From the NCBI RefSeq assembly GCF_001654845.1, contig NZ_LXES01000037.1, positions 1 through 58,937 on the forward strand: a DNA stretch of 58,937 nt, given 5' to 3'. This document shows positions 45,585 through 55,216 of the stretch, in pieces. The position numbers were made by a program, and so were the translations under genes. How positions within the stretch are numbered: the first letter of the stretch is position 1; every line of letters begins with the position of its first letter. Origin of the DNA: Enterobacter soli ATCC BAA-2102. Its GTDB lineage: Bacteria > Pseudomonadota > Gammaproteobacteria > Enterobacterales > Enterobacteriaceae. Under the pieces are notes generated by a model. It made no database searches. It saw nothing but the letters and a program-made list of their open reading frames with translations, and was not told the origin of the DNA.

Positions 45585-46907
45585 ATGTCTGAAACAAAAA
45601 TTACACCTGCGATGCAGTCCTTCGTCGACAGATTTGTTGAGTTTTCGGCGCGCCTGGCCAATCAGGTGCACCTGCGTTCCTTGCGCGATGCCTTCGCCAC
45701 GGTAATGCCCATTTTTATCCTCGCCGGTTTAGCGGTGCTGGTGAACAATGTGGTATTTCCGTGGTTATTTCACGGCGACACGCTGACGCAGTTTAAAGTG
45801 TGGGGAGAGGCGATTATCAACGGTACGCTGAATATCGCCGCGCTTTTGCTTGCACCGATGATTGCCTGGTCGCTGGCACGCAACAAAGATTTCGACAACC
45901 CAGTCTCGGCAGTGGTTATCGCGGTCAGCAGTTTTATCATTATGATGCCAATGCATCTGCAACTTACCCCGGTCGGCAGCCAGACCACGGTTAACGTCAC
46001 GCAGGTGCTGACGTTTGCCAACATCGGCTCCACCGGGATATTTGCCGGCGTACTGATTGGTTTACTCTCGACGGAAGTGTTTATCGCCATTTCCCGACTG
46101 AAGGCACTGCACATTTCGCTTGGGGAAAATGTGCCGCCAGCGGTGAGTAAATCCTTTACCGCGCTGATCCCAACGATCCTCACGCTCTCGTTATTTGCCG
46201 TACTGGCCGCAGTGCTGGCAACCGTGATGCATACGGATCTTATCCATCTGATTACCACTTTTATTCAGCAGCCTTTGCGTCTGATTAACACCAGCCTGCC
46301 GGGCACGATCTTTATCTATAGCTTCGGCAATTTCTTGTTCACGCTGGGTATACATCAGTCGGTGGTTAACAGCGTGGTGCTCGAGCCGTTTCTGCTGATT
46401 AATACCAATGAGAACATGCTGGCTTTCGCCAACGGCCAGCCGATCCCACATATCATCAACAATATCTTTGTTCCGACGTTTGGCATGGTGGGCGGCACCG
46501 GCAGTACCATCTCACTGCTGATCGCTATTTTTGTCTTCTCACGGCAAAAGTCTGCCAAACAGGTTGCACGCCTGTCTCTGGCGCCGGGTTTATTCAATAT
46601 CAACGAACCCGTGATTTTTGGTCTGCCGATTGTCTTTAACCTGCCGCTGATGATCCCGTTTGTCCTGTTGCCTGCCATTGGCATTTACTTTGCCTGGCTC
46701 TGTACGACGCTCGGGTTAATGTCGCGTTGTGTGGTGATGATCCCCTGGACAACACCGCCCATTCTGAGCGCCTGGCTGGCGACGGCAGGGGACTGGCGGG
46801 CCGTGGTTGTGCAGTTGGCAATCATTATATTTGGTGTATTCTTCTACCTGCCTTTCCTCAAGATTGCCGAGAGAGTGGCGTTGAGAAACAGCGGGACAGA
46901 AAACTAA
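45585..46907 (+). CDS. PTS EIIC permease, lactose/cellobiose family
   Basis: The 440-aa membrane protein is the EIIC sugar-translocating domain of the PTS Lac family. The N-terminal helix (LANQVHLRSLRDAFATVMPIFILAGLAVLVNNV) and FNINEPVIFGLPIVFNLPLMIPFVL, whose conserved NEPVIFG contacts the sugar, are visible. About ten membrane helices. I chose the ATG at 45585, which has GGGAA 8 nt upstream; an ATG five codons earlier has none. No EIIA or EIIB is encoded nearby, so it must use components from another locus such as chb. Confidence 0.9.
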   Translation: MSETKITPAMQSFVDRFVEFSARLANQVHLRSLRDAFATVMPIFILAGLAVLVNNVVFPWLFHGDTLTQFKVWGEAIINGTLNIAALLLAPMIAWSLARNKDFDNPVSAVVIAVSSFIIMMPMHLQLTPVGSQTTVNVTQVLTFANIGSTGIFAGVLIGLLSTEVFIAISRLKALHISLGENVPPAVSKSFTALIPTILTLSLFAVLAAVLATVMHTDLIHLITTFIQQPLRLINTSLPGTIFIYSFGNFLFTLGIHQSVVNSVVLEPFLLINTNENMLAFANGQPIPHIINNIFVPTFGMVGGTGSTISLLIAIFVFSRQKSAKQVARLSLAPGLFNINEPVIFGLPIVFNLPLMIPFVLLPAIGIYFAWLCTTLGLMSRCVVMIPWTTPPILSAWLATAGDWRAVVVQLAIIIFGVFFYLPFLKIAERVALRNSGTEN

Positions 46908-46922
46908 CGGAAGGAAAGGACG

Positions 46923-47639
46923 ATGGCGGCGAAGTACATCACCATAGCGCGTGAAATCAAAAAACGTATTATCAGCCAACAGTATGCCGCCAATGAACCG
47001 CTGCCGGACCAGTTTGCGCTGGCAGCGGAGTTCAGTACCAGTCGTATGACTATTCAGCAGGCCATGCGGCAGCTGATTGTTGAAGGGCTGGTGTACACCC
47101 GACAGGGGCAGGGGACGTTCATTCGCAAGAATTTCCTGCAACTCTCGCAGTGGGATCTTTCAGGAAGCGACTACTTTGGCGCGACAAAAACCTGGGAGCA
47201 TCTGGGCACAGTCAGCAGCCGGGTTGTCCATTTCGAATTGCGTTTTCCCAATGAGAAAGAACAAGCCTCGCTGATGATTAACGGCGATGCGCCCGTGTAC
47301 GACTTTGTTCGCCTGAGGCTGCTCAATGGCGAGCCCATGTCGCTGGATTCTACCGTGATGCCGCTCAATCTGGTGCCCGGCCTGAATAAAACGCATCTGG
47401 AAAGCTCGGTGTTTCGCTACGTGCAGGAGACGCTGGGCCTGAAAATCATGGGGTCATACCGTGTGGTGCGGGCGCTAAAACCCAATGCGCTGGATATGCA
47501 GCATCTGGTTTGTGAACAAACCGATCCGGTTCTGGAGGTTGAGCAGGTTATCTATCTGGAAGATGGCACACCGCTGGAGTATGCCCACTGTCACTATCGT
47601 TACGATCACGGCGGGATCGTGATCGTCAACAATGGCTAA
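46923..47639 (+). CDS. GntR-family regulator with UTRA ligand-binding domain
   Basis: The 238-aa regulator has a winged helix (residues about 1-70: REIKKRIISQQYAANEPLPDQFALAAEFSTSRMTIQQAMRQLIVEGLVYTRQGQGTFIRKN without gaps) and a C-terminal UTRA domain (about 90-235, with RLRLLNGEPMSLDSTVMPLNL and the ending LEYAHCHYRYDHGGI). This HutC-type subfamily usually binds sugars or sugar phosphates and represses catabolic operons. It is the third gene of the beta-glucoside operon and probably binds the 44112-44144 palindromes. It ends 15 nt from the convergent glycosyltransferase gene. Confidence 0.9.
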   Translation: MAAKYITIAREIKKRIISQQYAANEPLPDQFALAAEFSTSRMTIQQAMRQLIVEGLVYTRQGQGTFIRKNFLQLSQWDLSGSDYFGATKTWEHLGTVSSRVVHFELRFPNEKEQASLMINGDAPVYDFVRLRLLNGEPMSLDSTVMPLNLVPGLNKTHLESSVFRYVQETLGLKIMGSYRVVRALKPNALDMQHLVCEQTDPVLEVEQVIYLEDGTPLEYAHCHYRYDHGGIVIVNNG

Positions 47640-47654
47640 CGCGCAATTCAGCTT

Positions 47655-48464
47655 TCAGGCACACGTCTCAAAGTAGCTGTCGGTGTCTTTAATGTAGAGA
47701 TCGTTCTGGCACAAATAGTGAATCTGACCAGGTTTAAACGTAAATCGAATTTTTTGAAAAAGTGAACGTTTAATTTTACTGGTATTTGCGCGGGACAAAC
47801 CGTAGTCATGAATAATTTCATGAACAAAACGGATGCTCTGGGCCGAAACATAAACAGGCGTTTTGGTTAACTGGATAAGTTTACTGATCCAGATATCATC
47901 CGCACGAGGACAAACTTTAAGGAAGTCCTCATTGTAGTGAAAATACTCCGGGATCATACTTTTCTTGAGCACAACACCACCCAGACCGGTGATGATATAG
48001 TCCTGCTCAATCACTTTCGGCACCGTAATTAACGGGAAATTACGATAGGTATCGAGGATATCTTTCTTCTTCTTTACCGTTTTACGCACGCGGGCCGCGA
48101 CAACACATTTTTGATTATGACGATAAAAGTCATCAAGAAGAGTTTGCGCCCAAATTTCGTTATAAATGGCATCGTCATCGGCATAGATCAGAATATCGTC
48201 ATCCGTGGCAACTTGCAGTGCCGGGAATAGTTTACGATAAGGTCCTGTATTCTTTACCCATTTGAAGACGAGGTTAGTGCCTGTTTGACGGATTTTATCC
48301 GCCCACTCAGGCTCTTCAGTGATGCCATCGTCACTGAGATATGCGGTGCTGGAAACCCACACAACAATTTGATCGACCCTGGTACTCTGGTTCGCAAGTG
48401 ACCACACTGTTTGCGAACAGAGATAAAGGCGCGATTTTGTTGTTGTTAAGTTAATACTGATCAT
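47655..48464 (-). CDS. Putative glycosyltransferase, GT-A type, AT-rich and isolated
   Basis: The 269-aa protein is not a gene I recognise from the conserved backbone. It starts MISINLTTTKSRLYLCSQTV and looks like a GT-A glycosyltransferase: the metal-binding DxD is D96-D97-D98 in ILIYADDDAIY. A late acidic/His stretch (CPRADDIWISKLIQL) fits the acceptor side of the site. No signal peptide or membrane helix is seen. The gene is markedly more AT-rich than its neighbours and is a lone gene between the beta-glucoside operon and ldtB, signs of transfer. Similar proteins modify LPS, capsule or surface glycans; the acceptor is unknown. Confidence 0.7.
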   Translation of the reverse strand: MISINLTTTKSRLYLCSQTVWSLANQSTRVDQIVVWVSSTAYLSDDGITEEPEWADKIRQTGTNLVFKWVKNTGPYRKLFPALQVATDDDILIYADDDAIYNEIWAQTLLDDFYRHNQKCVVAARVRKTVKKKKDILDTYRNFPLITVPKVIEQDYIITGLGGVVLKKSMIPEYFHYNEDFLKVCPRADDIWISKLIQLTKTPVYVSAQSIRFVHEIIHDYGLSRANTSKIKRSLFQKIRFTFKPGQIHYLCQNDLYIKDTDSYFETCA

Positions 48465-48653
48465 CGTGACTAAGCAGGCTCCAGAAAGAATTCACAACCC
48501 TACAAAATGCAGAAAAAACTGATTTTATAAGTTGGCGCATGATAGCACTTAGATGAAAAGAAGTAACCCCGAAGCTTTAGCAGAAGATGGCGGAATGGGG
48601 TAAATAGCAATTAATGTCTTTTAGCCGCGACAGAAATGTGGGATAGCGCAAAT

Positions 48654-48680
48654 AAAAAACCCCGACAGTGCGGGGTTTTT
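48654..48680. terminator. Bidirectional intrinsic terminator downstream of ldtB
   Basis: AAAAAACCCCG and CGGGGTTTTT flank ACAGTG. The U-tract works in both directions. It lies 25 nt after the ldtB stop on the minus strand. Confidence 0.85.
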
Positions 48681-48705
48681 CGGATTATCTAAATAGCGGG
48701 AGCAT

Positions 48706-49626
48706 TTAGTTTAAACGCACTGGCATCCCGGAACGGTTCTGAACCGCCTGGTCAACAACCGTGGATTCTACGTCAGCCTGAGACGTTACAGCTTGCACTG
48801 CGCTGTTCAGCGTAATTGGCACGATTTCGTTGTTGTTGATCTGGTCTTCACTGGTAGACAGCGGGTTGTGAACTTCGATGTAACGGCTGCCGTCCGGCTC
48901 GGAAGTGGCTTTTACCGGCTCGTTAATGAACTGCACGCGAGTCCCGACCGGTACGTTTTCGAACAGGAACTTAATGTCGTCGTTACGCAGACGCACACAA
49001 CCGTGGCTCACACGCAGGCCGATACCGAAGTTGGCATTGGTCCCGTGAATGGCATACAGACGGCCGATGTACAGGGCATACAGACCCATTGGGTTATCCG
49101 GGCCTGCCGGTACAACGGCTGGCAACGGCTCGCCTGCAGCAATGTATTCCGCGTGCATTTTCGCCGTTGGGGTCCAGGTTGGGCCTGCTTTCTTACGCTC
49201 AACTTTGGTGGTCCAGTTCATTGGGGTGTCTTTACCCAACTGGCCGATACCGATAGGCAGCACGATCACGGTGTTGGTGCCTTTCGGGTAATAGTACAGA
49301 CGCATTTCGGCGCTGTTGATCACGATACCTTCATGCACGGTATCTGGCAGGATCAGCTGCTGCGGAATGTTCAGCACGGTACCGGCTTTTGGCAGGTACG
49401 GGTCAACACCCGGGTTGGCTTCCAGCATGTTTGACAGGCCGAGCTGGTATTGTGCAGCAAAATATTCCAGTGGCTGAGAGTTACCCTCTTCAACGGTGAC
49501 AACCTGGTTTTGACCCACCAGACGGCTACCGTCTGTCGGCAGAGGATAAGTCACCGCAGAAGCGGTTTTGCAAAAACCTACTACGGCTAACGCCGCCGCA
49601 AAAAGCGTTTTTAATTTCATGTTCAT
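48706..49626 (-). CDS. ldtB: L,D-transpeptidase LdtB (YbiS), Braun lipoprotein attachment
   Basis: LdtB is one of the enzymes that link the Braun lipoprotein Lpp to peptidoglycan. The 306-aa protein matches E. coli LdtB. It has a signal peptide (about residues 1-24), an N-terminal LysM-like segment ([44 protein letters not shown] without gaps), and a YkuD catalytic domain (about residues 97-235) with nucleophile C210 in SHGCVRL and His in YAIHGTNAN. It is monocistronic and ends in a clear terminator. The tail ends in SGMPVRLN as in E. coli. Confidence 0.95.
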   Translation of the reverse strand: MNMKLKTLFAAALAVVGFCKTASAVTYPLPTDGSRLVGQNQVVTVEEGNSQPLEYFAAQYQLGLSNMLEANPGVDPYLPKAGTVLNIPQQLILPDTVHEGIVINSAEMRLYYYPKGTNTVIVLPIGIGQLGKDTPMNWTTKVERKKAGPTWTPTAKMHAEYIAAGEPLPAVVPAGPDNPMGLYALYIGRLYAIHGTNANFGIGLRVSHGCVRLRNDDIKFLFENVPVGTRVQFINEPVKATSEPDGSRYIEVHNPLSTSEDQINNNEIVPITLNSAVQAVTSQADVESTVVDQAVQNRSGMPVRLN

Positions 49627-49847
49627 GTTGTGCGAGGTATCTGAGCCACTCTGGCGATTAGTTGATAAGTCTGAATCTGTGATGGGAGCGCATTATATGT
49701 GCATTCCCTCTCGCAGGGAATTCAGATGTGTACGAAATCACACTTTTTTCGATTTTGTTAAAGTTTAGTGGAAAGCTGCAACACGGGATCTCAATTCGGA
49801 ATTGTGGCATAATGCCGTGTTTATCACACTTTTCGCAGGAATCTCCC

Positions 49848-51443
49848 GTGTTAGTTACCAGCAACGTCACTATGCAGTTTGGCAGTAAGCCGCTGTTCGA
49901 AAACATTTCCGTCAAATTTGGCGGCGGCAACCGTTACGGCCTGATTGGTGCCAACGGTAGCGGAAAATCCACCTTTATGAAGATCCTCGGCAGCGATTTA
50001 GAGCCGACGCTTGGCAACGTATCGCTCGATCCGAACGAGCGTATCGGTAAGCTGCGTCAGGATCAGTTCGCCTTCGAAGAGTTCACCGTGCTTGACACCG
50101 TGATCATGGGGCACGCGGAGCTGTGGGAAGTGAAACAGGAGCGCGACCGTATTTATGCGCTGGCTGAGATGAGCGAAGAAGACGGCTACAAAGTGGCTGA
50201 CCTCGAAGTGCTGTACGGTGAGATGGACGGTTACTCTGCTGAATCCCGCGCGGGTGAACTGCTGCTGGGCGTTGGTATTCCTGTTGAACAGCATTACGGC
50301 CCGATGAGCGAAGTTGCGCCAGGCTGGAAGCTGCGTGTGCTTCTGGCGCAGGCCCTGTTCTCTAATCCGGATATCCTGCTGCTCGACGAACCAACGAACA
50401 ACCTGGACATCGACACCATCCGCTGGCTGGAGCAGACGCTGAACGATCGCGACAGCACCATGATCATCATCTCGCACGACCGTCACTTCCTGAACATGGT
50501 CTGTACGCATATGGCGGATCTGGACTACGGCGAGCTGCGCGTTTACCCGGGCAACTACGACGAATACATGACCGCGGCAACCCAGGCACGTGAACGTCTG
50601 CTGGCCGATAACGCCAAGAAAAAAGCCCAGATTGCGGACCTGCAGTCCTTTGTCAGCCGCTTCAGCGCCAACGCCTCTAAATCGCGTCAGGCAACCTCTC
50701 GCGCTCGTCAGATTGATAAGATCAAGCTCGACGAAGTGAAAGCCTCCAGCCGTCAGAACCCGTTCATTCGCTTCGAGCAGGACAAGAAGCTGTTCCGTAA
50801 CGCACTGGAAGTAGAAGCACTCTCTAAAGGCTTCGAAAATGGTCCGCTGTTTAAAAACTTCAACCTGCTGCTGGAAGTGGGCGAGAAGATCGCTATTCTG
50901 GGTGCCAACGGCGTGGGTAAATCCACCATGCTGAAAACCCTGGTCGGTGAATTGCAGCCGGATAACGGCACGGTGAAGTGGTCTGAAAACGCGCAGATTG
51001 GCTACTACGCGCAGGATCACGAATACGAGTTTGAAAACGACCTGACGGTATTTGACTGGATGAGCCAGTGGAAACAGGAAGGCGATGACGAGCAGGCGGT
51101 GCGCAGTATTCTGGGTCGTCTGCTGTTCAGCCAGGACGACATCAAGAAGCCTGCTAAAGTGCTCTCCGGTGGTGAGAAGGGCCGTATGCTGTTCGGCAAG
51201 CTGATGATGGAAAAACCGAATATCCTGGTGATGGATGAACCTACTAACCACCTGGATATGGAATCTATCGAATCGCTGAACATGGCGCTGGAGATGTATC
51301 AGGGTACGCTGATCTTCGTTTCCCACGACCGTGAGTTCGTGAGCTCGTTGGCTACCCGCGTGATTGAGATTACGCCAGAGCGCGTGGTGGACTTCACCGG
51401 TAACTACGAAGATTATCTGCGTAGCAAAGGTATCGATAATTAA
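49848..51443 (+). CDS. ybiT: YbiT, ABC-F family ATPase
   Basis: The 531-aa ABC-F protein has two ABC ATPase domains. The first has Walker [10 protein letters not shown] (about residues 36-44) and Walker [12 protein letters not shown]. The linker that follows, rich in basic and acidic residues (about 240-310), is the ABC-F P-site tRNA interaction motif. The second domain has GANGVGKST, signature LSGGEKGRM and [10 protein letters not shown]. It lacks membrane segments; members act on the ribosome as translation factors. I chose the GTG at 49848 with AGGA upstream, giving the E. coli N-terminus; the frame is open to 49728. Confidence 0.93.
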   Translation: MLVTSNVTMQFGSKPLFENISVKFGGGNRYGLIGANGSGKSTFMKILGSDLEPTLGNVSLDPNERIGKLRQDQFAFEEFTVLDTVIMGHAELWEVKQERDRIYALAEMSEEDGYKVADLEVLYGEMDGYSAESRAGELLLGVGIPVEQHYGPMSEVAPGWKLRVLLAQALFSNPDILLLDEPTNNLDIDTIRWLEQTLNDRDSTMIIISHDRHFLNMVCTHMADLDYGELRVYPGNYDEYMTAATQARERLLADNAKKKAQIADLQSFVSRFSANASKSRQATSRARQIDKIKLDEVKASSRQNPFIRFEQDKKLFRNALEVEALSKGFENGPLFKNFNLLLEVGEKIAILGANGVGKSTMLKTLVGELQPDNGTVKWSENAQIGYYAQDHEYEFENDLTVFDWMSQWKQEGDDEQAVRSILGRLLFSQDDIKKPAKVLSGGEKGRMLFGKLMMEKPNILVMDEPTNHLDMESIESLNMALEMYQGTLIFVSHDREFVSSLATRVIEITPERVVDFTGNYEDYLRSKGIDN

Positions 51444-51480
51444 AAAAAGCCGGGTGGCGGCTTTGCCTTACCCGGCCTAC
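51442..51480 (-). terminator. REP-like hairpin with U-tract, terminator of the GH31 operon
   Basis: GCCGGGTGGCGGC and GCCTTACCCGGC form a REP-type hairpin at 51449-51478. On the minus strand it is followed by seven T (51448-51442) and lies 54 nt past the GH31 stop, so it can act as an intrinsic terminator. It starts directly after the convergent ybiT stop. Confidence 0.75.
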
Positions 51481-51486
51481 GTTCTA

Positions 51487-51534
51487 TTCCCTCTCCCCGT
51501 GGGAGAGGGTTAGGGTGAGGGCATCAGACCGCAC
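51487..51534. repeat. Dispersed intergenic GC-rich repeat, copy D
   Basis: This is the most complete copy: the palindrome CTCCCCGTGGGAG, then GGTTAGGGTGAGGG and CATCAGACCGCAC. It overlaps the GH31 stop codon by one base. The same blocks appear at 48-87 and, inverted, at 4842-4888. Confidence 0.65.
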
Positions 51535-53897
51535 TACACCACCCACTCGCTCCCTTCAACCCCGTTCACCAGCAGCGTACGTTTTTCCCCCACCGGTAAT
51601 GACACCTTCAGCGCTTTCCATGCCGGACGATAATCCCCACTCGCATTGACCTTCAGGTTAATGGTTGCGCCATCGCAAATCATTTCCCACTCAACCCACA
51701 GCGCATTACCTTTCTGGTAGCCCCAGGACTCGCCGTCATCTTCAAACAGCAGGCCGCTTGTTGTGCCCACGCCTTTCACCGGGAACAGTTTCAGCTCGCG
51801 GGTATCGTCCTTTTCGGCGCTCACATGGGTAATACGTTCGCTAAGTGGCAGACCTGCGCCGGCGCGTACCAGCAGCGGCAGTTTTTCCAGCGGCGCATCG
51901 CGGGTGATCCACTGGCCGCCAGAGAACCACTCGTGGGTGTAAAAATCATACCAGCCGGTTTCGTTATCCGGCAGCCAGACGCGACGTTCACGCTGCCCGG
52001 CTTCGACCACGCTTGCCACCAGCACGTCGCGGCCCAGCAGGAAGTCATCGCACTCTTCAAAGGTCTGAACATCATGTTCATGATCGAGGAAGGTCGGGCG
52101 CAACATCGGTTCATCGTCCGCATGTGCCTGCCAGAGCAGGGTATAAAGGTAAGGCAGCAGGCGATAACGCAGTTCAATGGCGCTACGAATTGCTGGCGTC
52201 ACACCCGGATACATCCACGGCTCGTTCACCGTGTGATCGTCATTCCATGAGTGAATGGTAAAACGGGGATGCATCACACCGTTTTGTACCCAGCGGACAA
52301 ACAGCTCGGCGTCGGGTTTATCGCCGGAGAAACCGCCGACATCGTGGCCCACATTAAACAACCCGGACAAGCTCATCCCCAGCCCCATACGGGTGTTAAA
52401 GCGCAGCGTGTCCCAGTTGGTGCGGTTATCACCACTCCAGGTCTGGACATAGCGCTGCATCCCGGCACAGCCGGAGCGGGAGATCAGATACGGGCGTTTT
52501 TCCGGGGCAAAGCGCTGCTGCGCTTCCAGCGAGGCACGCATCATCAGCAGTGGCATCACCGGGCGAATATGCTTGATGGCGATTTCCTGCCCAAAACCGT
52601 GACAACGCGCTTCGCCATCCCACACTTCAAACTCGTTATTGTCGTTCCAGGTGGAGTCAATCCCCATTTCCAGTAACTGTGTGGTGACGCCTTCCTGCCA
52701 CCACTGAATGGTCTGTGGATTTGTGAAGTCCAGATTAGATCCTTCATCATCCCAGAAACTAGAACGTTCTGGCGCATCCGTTTCTGAATCGCGGATGAAC
52801 AATCCTTTTTCTGCCACTTCGTTATAGCGCGGGTGATCCTGCAACAGGCACGGTTTAATGTTCGCGGCGAGCTTCAGCCCTGCATCGTGGAACGCCTGGC
52901 TCATCACCTTCGGCTGCGGCACCTTGTCGTAGTTCCAGTTAAAGACATAACGCTTGCCGTTGATGGAGGTATAACCCGACGACAGCTGGAACGAATCGCA
53001 CGGGATGGCGTGTTCTTCGCACAGGCGGATAAAGTTCATCAGCTGGTTTTGCGCGTCCGGTGCATCGGTGTAATGCATGGTCGAACCGCTGTAACCCAGG
53101 CTCCATTTCGGCCCAAACAGCGTTTTCCCGGTCAGACGTACGAAGGCTTTGGTGACATCCAGGACCTTTTTGCCGGTAAAGATGTAGTAATCGATATCGC
53201 CTGCTTCCGCCTGCCAGCGGCGATAGGCGGTGTGGTAGTTGTCGATTTCGTTACCCAGATCCAGCCAGCAGCTGCTCAGGTTGTCATAAAACAGACCGTA
53301 GCTCACGTCATCACGACGGGCGATGGTGAACGGAATATGTTTGTAGAGCGGGTCGGTACTGACCGCGTTATAGCCCATGGCGTCAAGGTTACGCATCTCA
53401 TAGCGCTTGCCGTTACGCTGCAAATCACCCGCTTTTTCACCCAGACCGTAGAAACGTTCGTCTTTACGACGGCTCAGATAATGCGCCACGCCGTCGCCGT
53501 GGGCGTTCAGCAGATAGGCGCTGGTCGGGCGGTCATTCACCAGCGGCTGCCACTCGCCCGCGTCATTCCGGTAATGCCACTCGAGCCACAGCGGCTGATG
53601 CACCGTCACCCGCAACTGTTCAGTGGCGACCGTCAGGGTATCGCCCAGTTGCGTCAGCGTCCAGGTAGGGCAGGAGAACCCGCTCAGATCGTCGCGGCGA
53701 CGGCCTTCCCACGGTACATCTTTCTCTGGCGCGATGCTCCAGGTGCGGTCAAGCGCCAGCTCGTTTTTGCGTTTAATCAGCACGCGGAACAGGTTCTTTT
53801 CCAGCACATAAAGGCACAGGCGGTGCTGATTATCGACCACCAGTTCCAGATGGTTCGCCGACTGCTTATCTACGGTCCAGCTTTTCAGGGTTTTCAT
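51534..53897 (-). CDS. Glycoside hydrolase family 31 alpha-glycosidase
   Basis: The 787-aa GH31 enzyme hydrolyses alpha-linked sugars by retention. The nucleophile is D419 in GIDSTWNDNNEFE (normally W-x-D-M-N-E), and the acid/base D490 is in TWSGDNRTNWD. An N-terminal beta-sandwich (about 1-240) leads into the (beta/alpha)8 barrel with YGLGEKAGDLQRNGKR and C-terminal beta domains. It is not YicI. Substrate is not readable, but the partner transporter is hexuronate-like. I chose the ATG at 53897; an in-frame GTG five codons earlier lies in the likely Shine-Dalgarno. It is 17 nt downstream of the MFS gene. Confidence 0.9.
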   Translation of the reverse strand: MKTLKSWTVDKQSANHLELVVDNQHRLCLYVLEKNLFRVLIKRKNELALDRTWSIAPEKDVPWEGRRRDDLSGFSCPTWTLTQLGDTLTVATEQLRVTVHQPLWLEWHYRNDAGEWQPLVNDRPTSAYLLNAHGDGVAHYLSRRKDERFYGLGEKAGDLQRNGKRYEMRNLDAMGYNAVSTDPLYKHIPFTIARRDDVSYGLFYDNLSSCWLDLGNEIDNYHTAYRRWQAEAGDIDYYIFTGKKVLDVTKAFVRLTGKTLFGPKWSLGYSGSTMHYTDAPDAQNQLMNFIRLCEEHAIPCDSFQLSSGYTSINGKRYVFNWNYDKVPQPKVMSQAFHDAGLKLAANIKPCLLQDHPRYNEVAEKGLFIRDSETDAPERSSFWDDEGSNLDFTNPQTIQWWQEGVTTQLLEMGIDSTWNDNNEFEVWDGEARCHGFGQEIAIKHIRPVMPLLMMRASLEAQQRFAPEKRPYLISRSGCAGMQRYVQTWSGDNRTNWDTLRFNTRMGLGMSLSGLFNVGHDVGGFSGDKPDAELFVRWVQNGVMHPRFTIHSWNDDHTVNEPWMYPGVTPAIRSAIELRYRLLPYLYTLLWQAHADDEPMLRPTFLDHEHDVQTFEECDDFLLGRDVLVASVVEAGQRERRVWLPDNETGWYDFYTHEWFSGGQWITRDAPLEKLPLLVRAGAGLPLSERITHVSAEKDDTRELKLFPVKGVGTTSGLLFEDDGESWGYQKGNALWVEWEMICDGATINLKVNASGDYRPAWKALKVSLPVGEKRTLLVNGVEGSEWVV

Positions 53898-53914
53898 ATG
53901 CAATACATCCACTA

Positions 53915-55216
53915 TCAGGCGCGTTTAGCGCGACGTTCAGCAATAAATGCCACCAGGAAAACAGCGCCAATCAGGTCAAAGAAGCCCATGGCAATGAACA
54001 GCGGGTTAAAGCCGATTTTGTCGGCGGTAACACCAATCAAAAGAGAGAACAAGAAACTGGCGATCCACGCTGCCGAGCCGCGCATCCCGTTGACAGTGGC
54101 CATCTGGCCCTTATCAAACGACTCCACCACCAGGGCGCTTAACATGCAGGAGATAATCTGATGCCCAAAACCGCCGATGGAGATCAGCACAATGGTGATA
54201 TACGGGTCGCGGGTGATAGCGACGATGCCTAATGAGATCATCAGGAACGCGCCGGTGACGGAGCTGGCCACCACTGAGTTCACGCGAGAGCAGCCGAACA
54301 GCCGGGTATACAGACGCGTGAGATAACCACTGGCCACGCTGCCGAGATCTGCGGCAAGGAACGGCAGCCAGGCGAACATCGCAATCTGCTTCAGATCCAT
54401 ACCGTGCTCTTTGGCAAGGTACAGCGGCACCCAGAAACTCAGCACCGCCCAGGCGGGTTCAGCCATAAATGCCGGAATAGCGATACCGTAAAAGCGTTTG
54501 TTTTTAGAGACGGTTTTAAGCGCGGTCAGGAACGGCAGTTTCACCGCAGGTGGTTCGTTATCCTGCTTGATAAATGCCAGCTCATCTTTGCTCAGATTCG
54601 GGTGTTGTTCCGGATTGTGGTAGAACGCCCACCAGAGGATCACCCACAGCAGCGCCAGCACGCCGGTGAACATAAATGCACCCTGCCAGCCGAAAGAGGC
54701 GTGAGCAAAGTAGATAATCGGCGGTGCCAGCATCGCACCAATCGAAAAGCCGACACCTGCCCAACCGGCGGCCACAGGGCGTTCAGATTTCGGGAACCAT
54801 TCGCCGATGGTTTTGGCGTTAGCCGGGGTGGCAGCCGCTTCCGAGGCGCCCATAAAGAAGCGCAGGATCGCAAGATGCAGCCAGCTTCCGGCTCCCGCAT
54901 GGAAAATACACATCAGCGCCCAGAGACCCGCGCAGACCATAAAGCCAATCTTCAGGCCGATGACATCAATCAGCCAGCCACACAGCGGCTGGAAAATGGT
55001 GTAGGCAATCTGGAACGCGCCGACTATCCAGGAGTATTGCTCGGTGGTGATGCCCAGGCTCTCTTTCAGCTCGGGTGCAAGAATTCCCAGTGAGTTACGG
55101 GTGATGTAGTTGACGGTGACGCCAAGTAAAAACAGGACCAGTACATACCAGCGCAGGTTTTTAATGACCCGGCGGGTTTTACTTGCCGTTGCAGTGTTAT
55201 TGATATCCTGACTCAT
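53915..55216 (-). CDS. MFS transporter, ACS (anion:cation symporter) family, ExuT-like
   Basis: The 433-aa inner-membrane transporter has about 12 helices. It resembles the hexuronate transporter ExuT and other ACS family members: RWYVLVLFLLGVTVNYITRN at helix 1, YTIFQPLCGWLIDVIGLK (motif A region), and EAAATPANAKTIGEWFPKSERPVAAG. ACS members carry acidic sugars or organic anions. I chose the ATG at 55216 with GGAGAGAG upstream; a GTG four codons before it lies in that sequence. It is the first gene of a two-gene operon with the GH31 enzyme and is divergent from a LacI regulator. Confidence 0.88.
   Translation of the reverse strand: MSQDINNTATASKTRRVIKNLRWYVLVLFLLGVTVNYITRNSLGILAPELKESLGITTEQYSWIVGAFQIAYTIFQPLCGWLIDVIGLKIGFMVCAGLWALMCIFHAGAGSWLHLAILRFFMGASEAAATPANAKTIGEWFPKSERPVAAGWAGVGFSIGAMLAPPIIYFAHASFGWQGAFMFTGVLALLWVILWWAFYHNPEQHPNLSKDELAFIKQDNEPPAVKLPFLTALKTVSKNKRFYGIAIPAFMAEPAWAVLSFWVPLYLAKEHGMDLKQIAMFAWLPFLAADLGSVASGYLTRLYTRLFGCSRVNSVVASSVTGAFLMISLGIVAITRDPYITIVLISIGGFGHQIISCMLSALVVESFDKGQMATVNGMRGSAAWIASFLFSLLIGVTADKIGFNPLFIAMGFFDLIGAVFLVAFIAERRAKRA

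Noticed and set aside
49998..51326. 442-codon open frame antisense to ybiT
   Set aside because: It is a shadow of the ABC-F gene. Codon periodicity of the conserved strand explains the long frame; no start context or family match.
52833..54161. 442-codon open frame antisense to the GH31 and MFS genes
   Set aside because: It crosses the boundary of two real genes on the other strand and reads like a shadow of both. The equal length of the three antisense frames is coincidence.
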